Shown: positions 1 to 9,136, counted from the stretch's first letter. The stretch is DNA of 64,000 nt from Metabacillus litoralis (GCF_007994985.1 NZ_VOQF01000003.1:124001-188000), one strand, 5' to 3'. Notes: generated by a model not told the origin, from the sequence alone. A program made the numbers and translations.

Positions 1-681
1 TAATTCCTTAGCTTCTGTTAGTACACCTTGCTCTACCATAATATCCACTCGATGATTAATTCGGTCATATAATACATCACGATCCATCGACAATCCAATG
101 AGAGCAACATCATAAAGAAGGTGTTTTTCTTGATCGTTTATGTATTCAGACATTGGTTTTTTTGTGCACTCATATACTTCTAGTGCTCGTATAACTCTTC
201 TTGAATTATTAGGGTGTATATTTTTTGCTGACACTGGATCAATTAACACTAGCTGTTCATGTAATACTTTTTCCCCTTTTTCTTCAAGCAATTTATACAT
301 TTTCTCACGGAAGACTGGATTTGATGGTGATTCAGTGAATTGATAATCATATAAAACTGATTGAATGTATAAGCCTGTACCACCAACTATCATTGGCATT
401 TTATTACGTGAAGTAATGTTATTAATCAATGGTCTAACAGTTTCTTGAAATTCTGCAACAGAAAAATCTTCATTAGGGTTTTTTATGTCGATAAGATGAT
501 GAGGAATATTTTCCATTTCATCCTTTCTAATTTTCGCTGTACCAACATTCATACCCTTATAAATTTGCATTGAATCACCACTTATAATTTCACCGTTCAT
601 ACGATGTGCTAGATCAATGCTAAGTTTTGTTTTACCAACTGCTGTTGGTCCGATGATGACGACGAGTTTCTCTCTATCCAA
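1..681 (-). CDS. miaA: tRNA dimethylallyltransferase MiaA (partial, C-terminus off the left edge)
   Basis: MiaA transfers a dimethylallyl group to A37 of tRNAs that read codons starting with U; MiaB, also in this window, then methylthiolates the product. Reading the minus strand, 227 codons are present and the frame stays open to base 1, so the C-terminus is missing. The N-terminus has the P-loop GPTAVGKT, followed by SGDSMQIYKGM and GTAKI and then IVGGTGLYIQSV, all typical of the family. I place the start at a TTG at 681, about 9 bases after GAAAGAG; another TTG at 687 is too close to that ribosome binding site. Identification is firm, the start less so. Confidence 0.93.
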   Translation of the reverse strand, partial: MDREKLVVIIGPTAVGKTKLSIDLAHRMNGEIISGDSMQIYKGMNVGTAKIRKDEMENIPHHLIDIKNPNEDFSVAEFQETVRPLINNITSRNKMPMIVGGTGLYIQSVLYDYQFTESPSNPVFREKMYKLLEEKGEKVLHEQLVLIDPVSAKNIHPNNSRRVIRALEVYECTKKPMSEYINDQEKHLLYDVALIGLSMDRDVLYDRINHRVDIMVEQGVLTEAKEL

Positions 682-773
682 TAACAATCACTCTTTCACA
701 TAGAATAGATTCTACGTTCATCATCTTATCATGTGTTTGATGTGAACACCAGATTATTGTAACCTTTTTAATA

Positions 774-860
774 TAAATGTAAACATTTGAAAGAATATTT
801 ACTAACCCATAATTAAGTATTATGTTATTTGTTCTAATAGTTAACATAATATTATTATGG
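774..860. repeat. AT-rich inverted repeat between the DUF2294 gene and miaA
   Basis: Arms at 807-827 and 842-860 share CCATAAT and TATTATGTTA segments and can fold into a long AT-only hairpin with a 14-base loop. A smaller palindrome (AAATGT AA ACATTT) lies at 774-787. The position suits an inefficient terminator for the DUF2294 gene or a control site for miaA, but neither has a clear U-run. Function unassigned. Confidence 0.4.
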
Positions 861-907
861 TTTAATTTCTATTCATGCCTTTTGACTATTTTTTTGCCTG
901 GAAATGG

Positions 908-1279
908 TCAAGAACTAAATGTTTTCTCATAATTATTTGTTAATTTAAACACCATAATTCTCTCACCAGTACTTGTACTTATATCTGTATGAAAGCTTTT
1001 CACTTTTTCGCCAGTTATGTTTAATATAATACCCTTTAAATTCTCGACACCAGATTCAACACATGCAGTTCTTGTTCGCTTAATTGATAACAAACCATCT
1101 TTCGTTTCAGAAACTACATATTCAGCTGGTGTTAAAATTCCTTTAAGATTTATGATAATCATATCTCGTAAAATATCTGATTTAACTGTAATTGATCCCC
1201 TCCCAAGGAAATCCTTTTCCCATTGTGTAATTTCTTTACTAATTTCAGCTTCTATTGTGCCTTTAGATGTTGTTGTCAT
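908..1279 (-). CDS. DUF2294 (MpsC-like) small protein
   Basis: A 123-residue soluble protein with no signal peptide or membrane segment. The conserved blocks are an N-terminal GTIEAEISKEITQWEKDFLGRG, then DMIIINLKGILTPAEY, and near residue 70 a basic KRTRTAC. This is the DUF2294 family common in Bacilli, one member of which has been named MpsC in a Na+-linked membrane-potential system; the biochemical role is otherwise poorly known. It stands alone on the minus strand, divergent from the TerC gene, with a good ribosome binding site (GGAGG) just upstream. Family assignment is from recalled similarity; the function is open. Confidence 0.75.
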   Translation of the reverse strand: MTTTSKGTIEAEISKEITQWEKDFLGRGSITVKSDILRDMIIINLKGILTPAEYVVSETKDGLLSIKRTRTACVESGVENLKGIILNITGEKVKSFHTDISTSTGERIMVFKLTNNYEKTFSS

Positions 1280-1479
1280 ATTATCCTCCTTCTACTAAAA
1301 GCAATCATATATGTATTCGTAATATTTTACTTCAATCGCTTAAAAGGTATCCATTATCCTTTACAACCAATCTTCTTACTATTTATCAGTATTGTATTAC
1401 CAATAATCACCTATCATACACAAATCTAGATAGTACAAAATAGTTTTATGAAAATCTCTAGAACAGGAGATGACTGAAG

Positions 1480-2250
1480 ATGGATGTTGGGTTATTGTTA
1501 GAATATCTATGGGTATTAATTGTACTTATTGGTCTAGAAGGAATTTTGGCTGCAGATAATGCTTTGGTCATTGCTATAATGGTCAAGCATTTACCAGAGG
1601 ATCAACGTAAAAAGGCTTTATTCTACGGTCTTGCTGGGGCGTTCGTTTTCCGATTTGGGTCACTATTTATTATTTCATTTCTTGTAGACGTTTGGCAGGT
1701 ACAAGCGATTGGATCCATTTATTTACTATTCATTTCCCTTAATCACTTATTCAAAAAGTTTGTTCTCCGTAAAGGAGAAAATAAAGAATTAGGTAAAGAA
1801 AAACAAGGATCAAGTTTTTGGGTCACAGTTTTAAAGGTAGAGTTAGCAGACATAGCATTTGCCGTTGATGCAATTTTAGCTGCTGTAGCATTTGCCATTG
1901 CACTTCCAGAAACACCGTTACCACAAATAGGTGGATTAGATGGTGGGCAATTCTTAGTAATCTTCCTAGGTGGATTAATCGGTTTAATTATCATGAGGTT
2001 TGCAGCAGGAGTATTTGTAGGAATACTTCATAGAAAGCCTGGTCTTGAAACTGCTGCATTCTTAATTGTGGGTTGGGTTGGTGTTAAATTAGCCATTTAT
2101 ACCCTATCACATCCCGATTTAGGATATCTTCCGAAAGAATTCCCAAAATCATTAACTTGGAAAATTTCATTTTGGACTGTTTTATTTCTAATAGGGATTT
2201 TGGGTTGGTTTCTTTCTAAAGATAAAAGCAAAGAAGAAGGTATTGAATAA
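1480..2250 (+). CDS. TerC family integral membrane protein (probable metal exporter)
   Basis: A 256-residue membrane protein with about seven hydrophobic segments. The first carries GLEGILAADNALVIAIMVKHL and a central one ELADIAFAVDAILAAVAFA; these acidic, in-membrane motifs define the TerC family. In B. subtilis two relatives, YceF and YkoY, export manganese and help metalate secreted enzymes, so Mn2+ efflux is a fair inference. I cannot decide which of the two this matches, so no symbol is given. The 200-base leader was checked for the manganese (yybP-ykoY) riboswitch seen before some family members; its conserved motifs are absent. The gene ends in a strong hairpin at 2279-2315. Confidence 0.85.
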   Translation: MDVGLLLEYLWVLIVLIGLEGILAADNALVIAIMVKHLPEDQRKKALFYGLAGAFVFRFGSLFIISFLVDVWQVQAIGSIYLLFISLNHLFKKFVLRKGENKELGKEKQGSSFWVTVLKVELADIAFAVDAILAAVAFAIALPETPLPQIGGLDGGQFLVIFLGGLIGLIIMRFAAGVFVGILHRKPGLETAAFLIVGWVGVKLAIYTLSHPDLGYLPKEFPKSLTWKISFWTVLFLIGILGWFLSKDKSKEEGIE

Positions 2251-2278
2251 GAATGATCTCTAAAAGACAAAGAAATAT

Positions 2279-2315
2279 GAATGGTAAAACAGTTATCTCC
2301 ATTGTTTTACCATTC
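2279..2315. terminator. Bidirectional terminator hairpin after the TerC gene
   Basis: A perfect 12-bp stem, GAATGGTAAAAC with GTTTTACCATTC, encloses a 13-base loop. The core GGTAAAAC/GTTTTACC with a 13-base loop is repeated at 4309-4343 after mutL, which matters for the integrated-element interpretation. Confidence 0.8.
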
Positions 2316-2320
2316 TTTAT

Positions 2321-2340
2321 ATTACATCACACGTTTAATT
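2321..2340. repeat. Candidate att site, displaced copy of the mutL 3' end
   Basis: On the minus strand this stretch would read as a KRVM-stop tail like that of MutL but has no gene in front of it. It matches 4351-4370 at 16 of 20 positions in the same orientation. Confidence 0.55.
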
Positions 2341-2351
2341 ATCTATTTTCA

Positions 2352-2365
2352 CGAACGATCGTTCT
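2352..2365. promoter_or_regulatory. LexA (DinR) box-like palindrome in the element remnant
   Basis: CGAACGATCGTTCT differs from the Bacillus SOS consensus CGAAC-N4-GTTCG at one position and contains a perfect 12-base palindrome. It lies 12 bases inside the left copy of the mutL tail. No intact gene starts next to it, so it may be a relic operator. A small hairpin (TTTCTTAT/ATAAGAAA, 2382-2403) follows. Confidence 0.4.
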
Positions 2366-2403
2366 GTTTCATAGTAAGTATTTTCTTATCTATAAATAAG
2401 AAA

Positions 2404-2761
2404 TCCTAAAAATTTTTTTCGTAAAATTATTATATCAATTGGACAAACTGTGGTCATTTTGGTGGTCACTTTTTATAATGTGTTCATTTTTAAAAAGGTC
2501 CAAAAAATCAGCTTCAACTTGTAACCTAGAAATAATATCCTTTTTCTTATCCTATTATCTATACAAGATGTTCTGTGATGATAAAAGAACTATAAAAGAG
2601 GTTGGAACATAACTAATTTGCTTGTTTAAAGCAGAATAATATATAACAAAAAATAAAAAGACCGTGCTATCAAATAATTTCAAATTAGAATTAGAATGAT
2701 AGTTCGGATTTTTTCCGGCTGAAATACTTTTATCCTAGCCTCTCTTATGTAATTATATTTT
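2404..2761. other. Non-coding stretch inside the element, with a possible terminator at 2648-2715
   Basis: Apart from the GTGGTCA pair, the only structure I see is CCG..CTATCA (about 2660) pairing with TGATAG..CGG (about 2700), preceded by A-rich and followed by T-rich sequence. This would serve as a terminator for the minus-strand gene at 2762-3352. No gene of any length is convincing here. Confidence 0.4.
2449..2469. repeat. GTGGTCA repeat pair, left (candidate recombinase arm sites)
   Basis: TGTGGTCATTT is followed two bases later by GTGGTCA. The same pair in the same orientation is at 4275-4295 right after the recombinase gene. Paired short repeats near both ends of an element are typical of tyrosine-recombinase arm-type binding sites. 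Confidence 0.5.
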
Positions 2762-3352
2762 TCATTTACTTTTACGGTTTAATATCTTCATTAAGATGCT
2801 TATTCCAAAAAGCGCAAAAATAATTGAGAGAATCCATAAATAAATTGGATTCTGGCCATCTTCGGTTATTTCCTGTTGTTCTTGTTTAAGAGTTACATCA
2901 CCGGAAAGTATTTCTTCCTTTTGTTCATAATAATTATTAACTTCTTTTTTTGCTTCATTTGTTAAAGTTTCAAGTTCTTCTCTTGTAATGCTTTCATTAT
3001 GAACGTCAGCATAAATGTCTAAATAATTTCCGTAAACAATATCCTCATTATATACAAAACTTGAACTTCCACTTTCTTCTAGGTATTTATCTACCTTTTT
3101 TGCATTTAGTTTTTCATATTTGAGGTCAGTTGCATGTATAAAATAAGTGTTTGAACCAGAAGTTGTTTCTTGATCCCCTACTTTTTTTATTTCAATATAA
3201 TCTAGGTTAATTCTTGTGCCCTCTTCACTTTTAGTCCAACTAATGTCAGTTAAAATCTTCCTTAAGATGAAATTATCCTCTGCTGAAACTTTATTAAAAT
3301 TTAGAGATAAAAGAAAAGTAATAATGAATAATAGAGAAATTCTTTTTAACAC
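2762..3352 (-). CDS. Unrecognised secreted, membrane-anchored protein (element cargo)
   Basis: I do not recognise this protein. From the GTG at 3352 it is 196 residues: a short basic N-terminus, a hydrophobic signal sequence ending near VSA-ED, a mainly polar extracellular part rich in Glu and Tyr, a charged, probably helical stretch (about residues 125-160), then one hydrophobic segment (YLWILSIIFALFGISILM) and a basic tail KILNRKSK. That is a type I membrane topology. The GTG at 3352 sits 9 bases after AGAGGTG; an upstream GTG at 3364 overlaps that site and is less likely. It is divergent from the broken recombinase inside the mutL-linked element, so transfer is likely. No sortase motif or catalytic motif is visible. 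Confidence 0.6.
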   Translation of the reverse strand: MLKRISLLFIITFLLSLNFNKVSAEDNFILRKILTDISWTKSEEGTRINLDYIEIKKVGDQETTSGSNTYFIHATDLKYEKLNAKKVDKYLEESGSSSFVYNEDIVYGNYLDIYADVHNESITREELETLTNEAKKEVNNYYEQKEEILSGDVTLKQEQQEITEDGQNPIYLWILSIIFALFGISILMKILNRKSK

Positions 3353-3440
3353 TACTAAAGGCACCTCTGTCTAAGTAATTTTTCAAAATACTAGGGATTA
3401 TTATAATATTATATTTTCTAAAAATATAGTTTTTATTTAA

Positions 3441-4273
3441 GTGTATGTAATATTGCTTTGGATCCTGATAGAATCTAAGTACTACAAGGAATTACTAGAT
3501 GAAGGACTATCTGAAGAATACGTCCATTATATACACTCGATTCTTAAAACTGCAGCTCAAACAGCTATCGATTGGAAGTACCTCAAAAATAACTTTATGA
3601 ATAATGTGAAAGCTCCTAAGCGTATTAAGAAAAAAGTTGAAACCTGGTCTATTGATGAATGTAACTTATTTCTAAATAGAATGCGAGAACAAAAAGATCA
3701 TATTTTTTTGATGTATTGTTTAGCAATTTATACAGGTATGCGGCGTGGTGAAATTCTAGGTCTAAGATGGAAAGATATTGATTTTGAAAGAAGTAGAATC
3801 TATGTAGAACATTCACTATATTACATTTCTGGTGAAGGATTAGTATTACATCAACCAAAGACGACTAGTGGAAAAAGAAATATCTCCATTACGGATGAGG
3901 TTATCGAAGAATTAAAGTCTTATAGAGTAAAAAAAAGGAACAACTATTGAAAGTAGGAACGAAATTAACTGACGAGCATTTTGTTGTTTCCGCATTTAGT
4001 GGCGAACCATTAAATCCAAATACAATTCATAAGCAATTTCTATATGATACTAAATTAGCTGATCTCAAAAGGATTAGGTTCCACAATCTGAGACATACAC
4101 ATGCAACTATCATGTTAGAGATAGGTGAAAGCCCAAAAGTTGTATCCAAACGATTAGGTCATGCGAATGTTTCTATTACATTAGATAAATATAGTCATGT
4201 CACTTCAAATTTACAAACTGAATCAGCCGAGAATTTTGCAAAAGCATTAAGAAAAACTAGCTCTGAGCAATGA
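3441..4273 (+). pseudogene. Tyrosine recombinase/integrase, N-terminally truncated and frameshifted
   Basis: Two overlapping frames together encode a phage/ICE-type integrase. The first (3441-3950) has the end of the core-binding domain (KYYKELLDEGLS) and the first part of the catalytic domain, with the catalytic Arg in TGMRRGEILGLRW and the Lys in PKTTSGKRN. The second (to 4273) has HNLRHTHA, LGHANVSIT and the nucleophile in LDKYSHV. All catalytic residues are therefore present, but a -1 shift is needed at the run of eight A's at 3929-3936. The N-terminal arm-binding part, about 100 residues of the usual 370-390, is missing. Decay is the simplest reading; slippage at A-AAA-AAA is possible but cannot repair the N-terminus. 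The gene points at its presumed att site. Confidence 0.85.
3929..3936 (+). other. A8 run at the recombinase frame break
   Basis: The zero frame reads GTA AAA AAA AGG and stops at 3948-3950. Moving back one base at the A-run continues into the second half of the recombinase. The run could be a slippery site or a simple indel hotspot. Confidence 0.6.
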
Positions 4274-4274
4274 A

Positions 4275-4295
4275 TGTGGTCATTTCGTGGTCATT
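4275..4295. repeat. GTGGTCA repeat pair, right (candidate recombinase arm sites)
   Basis: TGTGGTCATTT, one base, then GTGGTCA; it begins just after the recombinase stop codon and repeats the pair at 2449-2469 in the same orientation, with one base less between units. Confidence 0.5.
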
Positions 4296-4308
4296 ACATC
4301 AAAAAATA

Positions 4309-4343
4309 AAGGTAAAACCCATATATATCAACGGTTTTACCTT
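4309..4343. terminator. Terminator hairpin after mutL
   Basis: AAGGTAAAACC pairs with GGTTTTACCTT (11 bp, 13-base loop), 8 bases beyond the mutL stop. It shares its core and loop length with the hairpin at 2279-2315. Confidence 0.75.
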
Positions 4344-4351
4344 GTTAAAAA

Positions 4352-6292
4352 TCACATCACTCGTTTAAACATCTTCTCCATCTCATACGTCGAATAATGA
4401 ACAATGATAGGTCGACCATGTGGACATGTAAACGGATCAGAGGAATGTCTTAATGTTTCTAATAAAGCAAATATCTCATCATTTCGCAAATGATGATTCG
4501 CTTTAATTGAAGCTTTACAGCTCATCATAATAGCTGCTTCTTCTCTTAGCTTTTTCAAATTAATTTTTTTATCATCTAATACCTGCTGGATGATTTCTTC
4601 TATTGTTGTTATTTCATCTCCCTTTGGAAACCATTGTGGATGTGATCTTACAATATAACTATTGCGACCAAAGGATTCGAGAAAAATTCCAACCTGAGCA
4701 AGTGTATCAAGATGCTCCTCAATAATCATCACTTCATCATTGGAGTATTCAAATGTAATAGGAACTAGAAGCTCCTGTACCTCTGACTGAATTTCTCCAA
4801 CCTTTTCTCGATAAAATTCATATTTTATCCTCTCTTGTGCTGCATGTTGATCAATGATAAAAAGACCTTGATCATTTTGAGCTAAAATATATGTCCCATG
4901 CATCTGACCTATCGGATATAAAGGTGGAATACGGTCTGTTTTTTCATCATTGTAAATTGTTTCCTCTATATCTTCTGAGAATTCATTTTGAGAAATAGTA
5001 TCTTCATTCTGACTAAATGGGCTTTCGATCGGTGCATCATTTCCATTTTCTATAACATTCTGTTGTTCATCAAAAGATCTGTTTTTTGTATCTTGTTCAT
5101 ATGTTTCTATTTTGATTGAATTCGTAATTGATGGCTTCACATCATCTAAAAATGAACTTTCTTTTATTACAGGTGTGGTAGTACCATGATTAGCCATTTG
5201 GTTATGATGACGATCTATTTCAGTGCGATGATTAAATGTAAATTGTTGCTGTTCATCAATTGATTTTGCTTTTTTGATTTTTGGTGTTTCAACAGATGGA
5301 ATTAGCTGCTGCTGTTTAAAAACATCTTTTATCCCACTTGCTATTAACTCATTTAATTCAGCTTCTTTGCTTAATCTTACCTCTAGCTTTGAAGGGTGTA
5401 CGTTCACATCAACCAGTATTGGGTCCATCTTTATTTCTAAGAAAACAATTGGAAACCGGCCAATTGGAAGTAATGTGTGATAGCCTTGCTGGATAGCTTT
5501 GACAAGAGAATAGTTTTTAATAAAACGTCCGTTAATTATCGTTGATATATAGTTTCTTGATGCTCTAGTGATCTCCGGTAGTGCTATATAGCCATTCACA
5601 TGGAAATCTAATGATTCAAGAGAGAGCTTTTTCATTTTTTTCGCAATAGTGAGACCATAAATTGCAGCTAAAACTTGGCGAACATCTCCACTTCCATTTG
5701 TGTGTAATAGCTTTTTCCCGTTATGAACAAGACGAATGGAAACCTCTGGATGCGCTAAAGCAATTCGATTAACAATATCGGTTATATTCCCTAACTCTGT
5801 ATGAATCGTTTTCATATATTTCAAGCGTGCTGGTGTATTGAAAAATAAGTTTCTAACTGTAATATCAGTACCTTTTCTACTAGTTGTTGATACATGCTTT
5901 TCAATTTTACCACCAGATAAAATGATGTTTGTTCCTGCACCCTCGCCAGTACTAGTTTTCATATCAAGTAGTGAAACAGAAGCAATACTTGGTAAAGCTT
6001 CCCCCCTAAAGCCAAGAGTACGAATTCGAAATAAATCATTTTCATCTTTAATTTTACTTGTTGCATGACGATGAAACGCATTTATACAATCATCCTGTTC
6101 AATACCGTCACCATTATCAACAATTCGCATTTTACTTAAGCCTGCTTCTTCAATATCAATTTCAATAACTGTGCTATTAGCATCAATTGCATTTTCTAAC
6201 AATTCTTTTACAACAGAAGCTGGTCGTTCAACAACTTCACCTGCCGCAATTTTATTAGATAGTGAATCATCAAGGCGTATTATCTTTCCCAA
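4352..6292 (-). CDS. mutL: DNA mismatch repair protein MutL
   Basis: MutL couples MutS mismatch recognition to strand incision. The N-terminal GHKL ATPase is complete ([36 protein letters not shown]). The poorly conserved linker spans about residues 345-450. The C-terminal domain has the endonuclease metal motif [21 protein letters not shown] and CPHGRP, so this is the nicking type found in bacteria without MutH. QELLVPI resembles a clamp-binding motif. The start is a TTG at 6292, 8 bases after the ribosome binding site AGGGTGG, giving (M)GKIIRL as in B. subtilis MAKVIQL; GTG codons at 6301 and 6304 overlap the site. It lies 46 bases after mutS, surely one operon. Its last codons form half of the att duplication described above. 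Confidence 0.96.
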   Translation of the reverse strand: MGKIIRLDDSLSNKIAAGEVVERPASVVKELLENAIDANSTVIEIDIEEAGLSKMRIVDNGDGIEQDDCINAFHRHATSKIKDENDLFRIRTLGFRGEALPSIASVSLLDMKTSTGEGAGTNIILSGGKIEKHVSTTSRKGTDITVRNLFFNTPARLKYMKTIHTELGNITDIVNRIALAHPEVSIRLVHNGKKLLHTNGSGDVRQVLAAIYGLTIAKKMKKLSLESLDFHVNGYIALPEITRASRNYISTIINGRFIKNYSLVKAIQQGYHTLLPIGRFPIVFLEIKMDPILVDVNVHPSKLEVRLSKEAELNELIASGIKDVFKQQQLIPSVETPKIKKAKSIDEQQQFTFNHRTEIDRHHNQMANHGTTTPVIKESSFLDDVKPSITNSIKIETYEQDTKNRSFDEQQNVIENGNDAPIESPFSQNEDTISQNEFSEDIEETIYNDEKTDRIPPLYPIGQMHGTYILAQNDQGLFIIDQHAAQERIKYEFYREKVGEIQSEVQELLVPITFEYSNDEVMIIEEHLDTLAQVGIFLESFGRNSYIVRSHPQWFPKGDEITTIEEIIQQVLDDKKINLKKLREEAAIMMSCKASIKANHHLRNDEIFALLETLRHSSDPFTCPHGRPIIVHYSTYEMEKMFKRVM

Positions 6293-6338
6293 AAGTATCA
6301 CCACCCTTTCTAGTATAGAGAAGTCTGAATCCTAATCT

Positions 6339-8939
6339 TTAAGACTTTACTTTTTTCTGGAGCTGATAAAGTTCGTTCATAGCATCTAATGGTGTCATTT
6401 CTAAAAGATTTAATGATTTTAAGAGTTCGATTGCCGCTTGCTCTTTTTTAGGTATTTGCTGTCCTTTATTTGAAGCTTGTTTTTCAACTGGAAATAATGA
6501 GAGCTGAGAATCTGAATCTGAAAAAGTCTCTTCCTTCACAATATCTTTTGTTTTCACTGGTATTGCTTCTGTTTTTTCTTTTTCTAACTCAGTTAGAATT
6601 TCTTTCGCTCTTTTTATTAGTGAACTTGGAAGATCAGCAAGTTCTGCAACATGGATACCGTAACTCTTATCTGCTGCACCTTCTTCAATTTTGTGTAAAA
6701 ATACTACACGGCCGTTCTCTTCAATAGCTTTCACATGGATATTGTTTAAGGAGTGTAATTGTTCTTCAAGAACCGTTAATTCATGATAATGCGTTGAGAA
6801 TAATGTTTTTGCTCCAATGAACTCATGTATGTGTTCTATTATTGCTTGTGCTAAAGCCATCCCATCATAAGTAGAAGTACCTCTTCCAATTTCATCAAAC
6901 AAAATTAAGCTCTGTGATGTTGCGTGAGCAATCGCATTTTTAGCTTCTAACATCTCTACCATAAATGTACTTTGTCCTGAAATCAGATCATCAGCTGCAC
7001 CTATTCTTGTGAAAATTTGGTCAAATATAGGTAGAACCGCTTTTGTAGCTGGTACATAACAACCAATTTGAGCCATAATAGAAGTTAAAGCAACTTGTCT
7101 CATATACGTACTTTTACCAGACATATTTGGACCAGTAATAAGCAACATGCCACGATCATGATTAAACGAACAATCGTTTGGTACATATTCCTGAGAATCC
7201 ATCACCTTTTCCACTACGGGATGACGTCCATCTTTAATTGATAACTCACCATTGCTTGAAAAGTTCGGCTTACAATAGTGACGATTTTCACTAACAGTTG
7301 CAAAGCATTGTAAAGCATCTAACTTACTTAAATGCTTCGCTAAACCTTGTAACCTAGGAATATAGTTTTTTACCTTTTCTCTTATATCGACAAATAACTG
7401 ATATTCTAATTCAACGATTTTTTCCTCGGCTTCTAATATTAAGGACTCTTTTTCTTTTAGATCAGGTGTTATATAGCGTTCTGCATTTGATAGAGTTTGC
7501 TTCCGCTCATAAACTCCTTCCTCTAATAAATGAAGATTTGCTCTTGATACTTCAATAAAGTAACCAAATATTTTGTTATAGCCTATTTTTAATGATTTTA
7601 TACCAGTTTTCTGCCTTTCCTGTTGCTCAAGCTGTGCAATCCACGTTTTCCCATTGCGACTTGCATCTCGGTATTGATCTAATTGACTATGATAACCGTC
7701 CTTAATAATGCTTCCTTCTTTTATGGATAAAGGAGGAGTTTCAACAATGGCTTCCTCTAATAACATCGCTAAATCAACACAAGCATCAAGTTGTTGTGAA
7801 AAGTATCCTTCTTTTTGCAATGTTAGACATAATTTTTCAATCTCTGGAACTTGCTGTAACGATTTTTTTAATTGAATCAAGTCTCTAGCATTTACATTTC
7901 CAAAAGCAACTCGCCCGGCTAAACGTTCTAAATCATAAACTTCTTTTAAAAGCTGCCTTAAATCCTCTCTTTCAAAATAATTCGCTATTAATGTTTCAAC
8001 CATCAATAAGCGTTCTTCTATTTTTGAGCGATCAACAAGGGGCTTGTCCACCCATTGCTTTAGAAGACGAGCACCCATAGCAGTCTTTGTTTCATCTAAT
8101 AGCCATAGAAGTGATCCTTTTTTCCCTTTAGAACGAATCGTTTCTGTTAGCTCTAAGTTCCGTTTTGAATATAAATCTATTTTCATTGCATCTTGTAAAT
8201 AATACACCTTAACTTGCTGAAGATGATCAAGACTTCTTTTTTGAGTACGTTCAAGATATGTTAGTAATCGATCGAACGTTTTAACAAGACGCTCGTCAGT
8301 AACTTGATTTAAAATGACTTCAAATTTAGTTGTAGTATTGGTATCAAGTTGATATGACAATGTCGCCTGACATCGGTCAACTAATTGTTTTTTCAATGAT
8401 TCAGGAAATTCATTTGAAATAACAACTTCCTTGGCCCCAACAGAATAAATTTCATTTAAAAGCTCATCAAAGCTTGCACAAATTGCAACAAGATTTTCTC
8501 CTGTCGTTAAATCACTTAAAGCAAGACCAAATTGAGAGTCAAAAACTGTTACAGAAGCAATATAGTTATTTTCTTTATCTTGTATCGCTTTCCCGTCCAT
8601 AACCGTACCAGGTGTAATTAGCTGTACAACCTCTCGTCTAACAACACCTTTTGCTTGCTTTGGATCTTCTGTTTGCTCACAAATTGCGACTTTATAGCCT
8701 TTTGTAATAAGCTGTTCAATATAGTTAGGTGCAGAATGATGTGGAACCCCACACATTGGAATTCGATCCTCTCCACCACCATCACGACTTGTTAATGTAA
8801 TTTCAAGTTCCTGAGATGCATTGATTGCATCATCAAAAAACATTTCATAAAAATCACCTAATCGAAAAAATAAAAAGGCATCTTGATAATTTGCCTTAAT
8901 CTTTAAATATTGTTGTATCATCGGCGTATATGTTGCCAT
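6339..8939 (-). CDS. mutS: DNA mismatch repair protein MutS
   Basis: An 866-residue, full-length MutS. The mismatch-reading Phe-X-Glu lies in [10 protein letters not shown] near residue 30. Connector, core and clamp domains follow, then the ATPase with Walker [11 protein letters not shown] (about residue 600), Walker [16 protein letters not shown] and the helix-turn-helix dimer contact. The C-terminal tail contains QLSLF, a likely beta-clamp binding motif. The ATG follows GGGGG at good spacing. It is the first gene of the mutS-mutL operon and is divergent from the MerR/ABC pair across a 197-base promoter region. Confidence 0.98.
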   Translation of the reverse strand: MATYTPMIQQYLKIKANYQDAFLFFRLGDFYEMFFDDAINASQELEITLTSRDGGGEDRIPMCGVPHHSAPNYIEQLITKGYKVAICEQTEDPKQAKGVVRREVVQLITPGTVMDGKAIQDKENNYIASVTVFDSQFGLALSDLTTGENLVAICASFDELLNEIYSVGAKEVVISNEFPESLKKQLVDRCQATLSYQLDTNTTTKFEVILNQVTDERLVKTFDRLLTYLERTQKRSLDHLQQVKVYYLQDAMKIDLYSKRNLELTETIRSKGKKGSLLWLLDETKTAMGARLLKQWVDKPLVDRSKIEERLLMVETLIANYFEREDLRQLLKEVYDLERLAGRVAFGNVNARDLIQLKKSLQQVPEIEKLCLTLQKEGYFSQQLDACVDLAMLLEEAIVETPPLSIKEGSIIKDGYHSQLDQYRDASRNGKTWIAQLEQQERQKTGIKSLKIGYNKIFGYFIEVSRANLHLLEEGVYERKQTLSNAERYITPDLKEKESLILEAEEKIVELEYQLFVDIREKVKNYIPRLQGLAKHLSKLDALQCFATVSENRHYCKPNFSSNGELSIKDGRHPVVEKVMDSQEYVPNDCSFNHDRGMLLITGPNMSGKSTYMRQVALTSIMAQIGCYVPATKAVLPIFDQIFTRIGAADDLISGQSTFMVEMLEAKNAIAHATSQSLILFDEIGRGTSTYDGMALAQAIIEHIHEFIGAKTLFSTHYHELTVLEEQLHSLNNIHVKAIEENGRVVFLHKIEEGAADKSYGIHVAELADLPSSLIKRAKEILTELEKEKTEAIPVKTKDIVKEETFSDSDSQLSLFPVEKQASNKGQQIPKKEQAAIELLKSLNLLEMTPLDAMNELYQLQKKVKS

Positions 8940-9064
8940 TTTTATCCCCCAATATCACCTAAACGTTCTATAAAAATTACATTTTATTATACCATAGATC
9001 GACAAATTCTTGGTGTTTATGCATAAGGGAAACAGAGGAATATAGAAAAAAGTAAAAAAAAACG

Positions 9065-9095
9065 TTGCAACTAACGTAACGTTAGATTTTACAAT
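9065..9095 (+). promoter_or_regulatory. MerR-type promoter with operator in a 19-bp spacer
   Basis: A -35 TTGCAA (9065-9070) and -10 TACAAT (9090-9095) are separated by 19 bases, longer than the usual 17. The spacer contains the perfect inverted repeat CTAACGT-A-ACGTTAG (9071-9085). Over-long spacer plus dyad is the hallmark of MerR-family promoters, which the regulator untwists on activation. It drives the MerR gene and the exporter behind it. Confidence 0.8.
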
Positions 9096-9136
9096 AAGAT
9101 TATAGATAAAAAGATATCTATTAAAAGGAGAGAGCC

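Larger units (their letters stand above)
2279..4370. mobile_element. Remnant of an integrated element at the 3' end of mutL
   Basis: The block between terC and mutL holds a broken tyrosine recombinase pointing toward mutL and one orphan membrane protein. It is flanked by direct, diverged copies of the mutL tail: ATTACATCACACGTTTAA at 2321-2338 against ATCACATCACTCGTTTAA at 4351-4368. Each copy is preceded at the same spacing by a GGTAAAAC/GTTTTACC hairpin with a 13-base loop. GTGGTCA repeat pairs lie just inside both ends. Elements that use a gene 3' end often carry a replacement copy of that end, which would explain why the two copies differ. Exact core and boundaries are inferred. Confidence 0.6.

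Noticed and set aside
843-858. ACATAATATTATTATG, repeated near 21084-21100 upstream of tdh, as a shared operator
   Set aside because: A 16-base match made only of A+T with a palindromic core is expected by chance in an A+T-rich window, and it fits no known Fur, PerR or MntR box.
1280-1479. Manganese (yybP-ykoY) riboswitch before the TerC gene
   Set aside because: The conserved loops of that riboswitch are absent; the leader is simple A+T-rich sequence.
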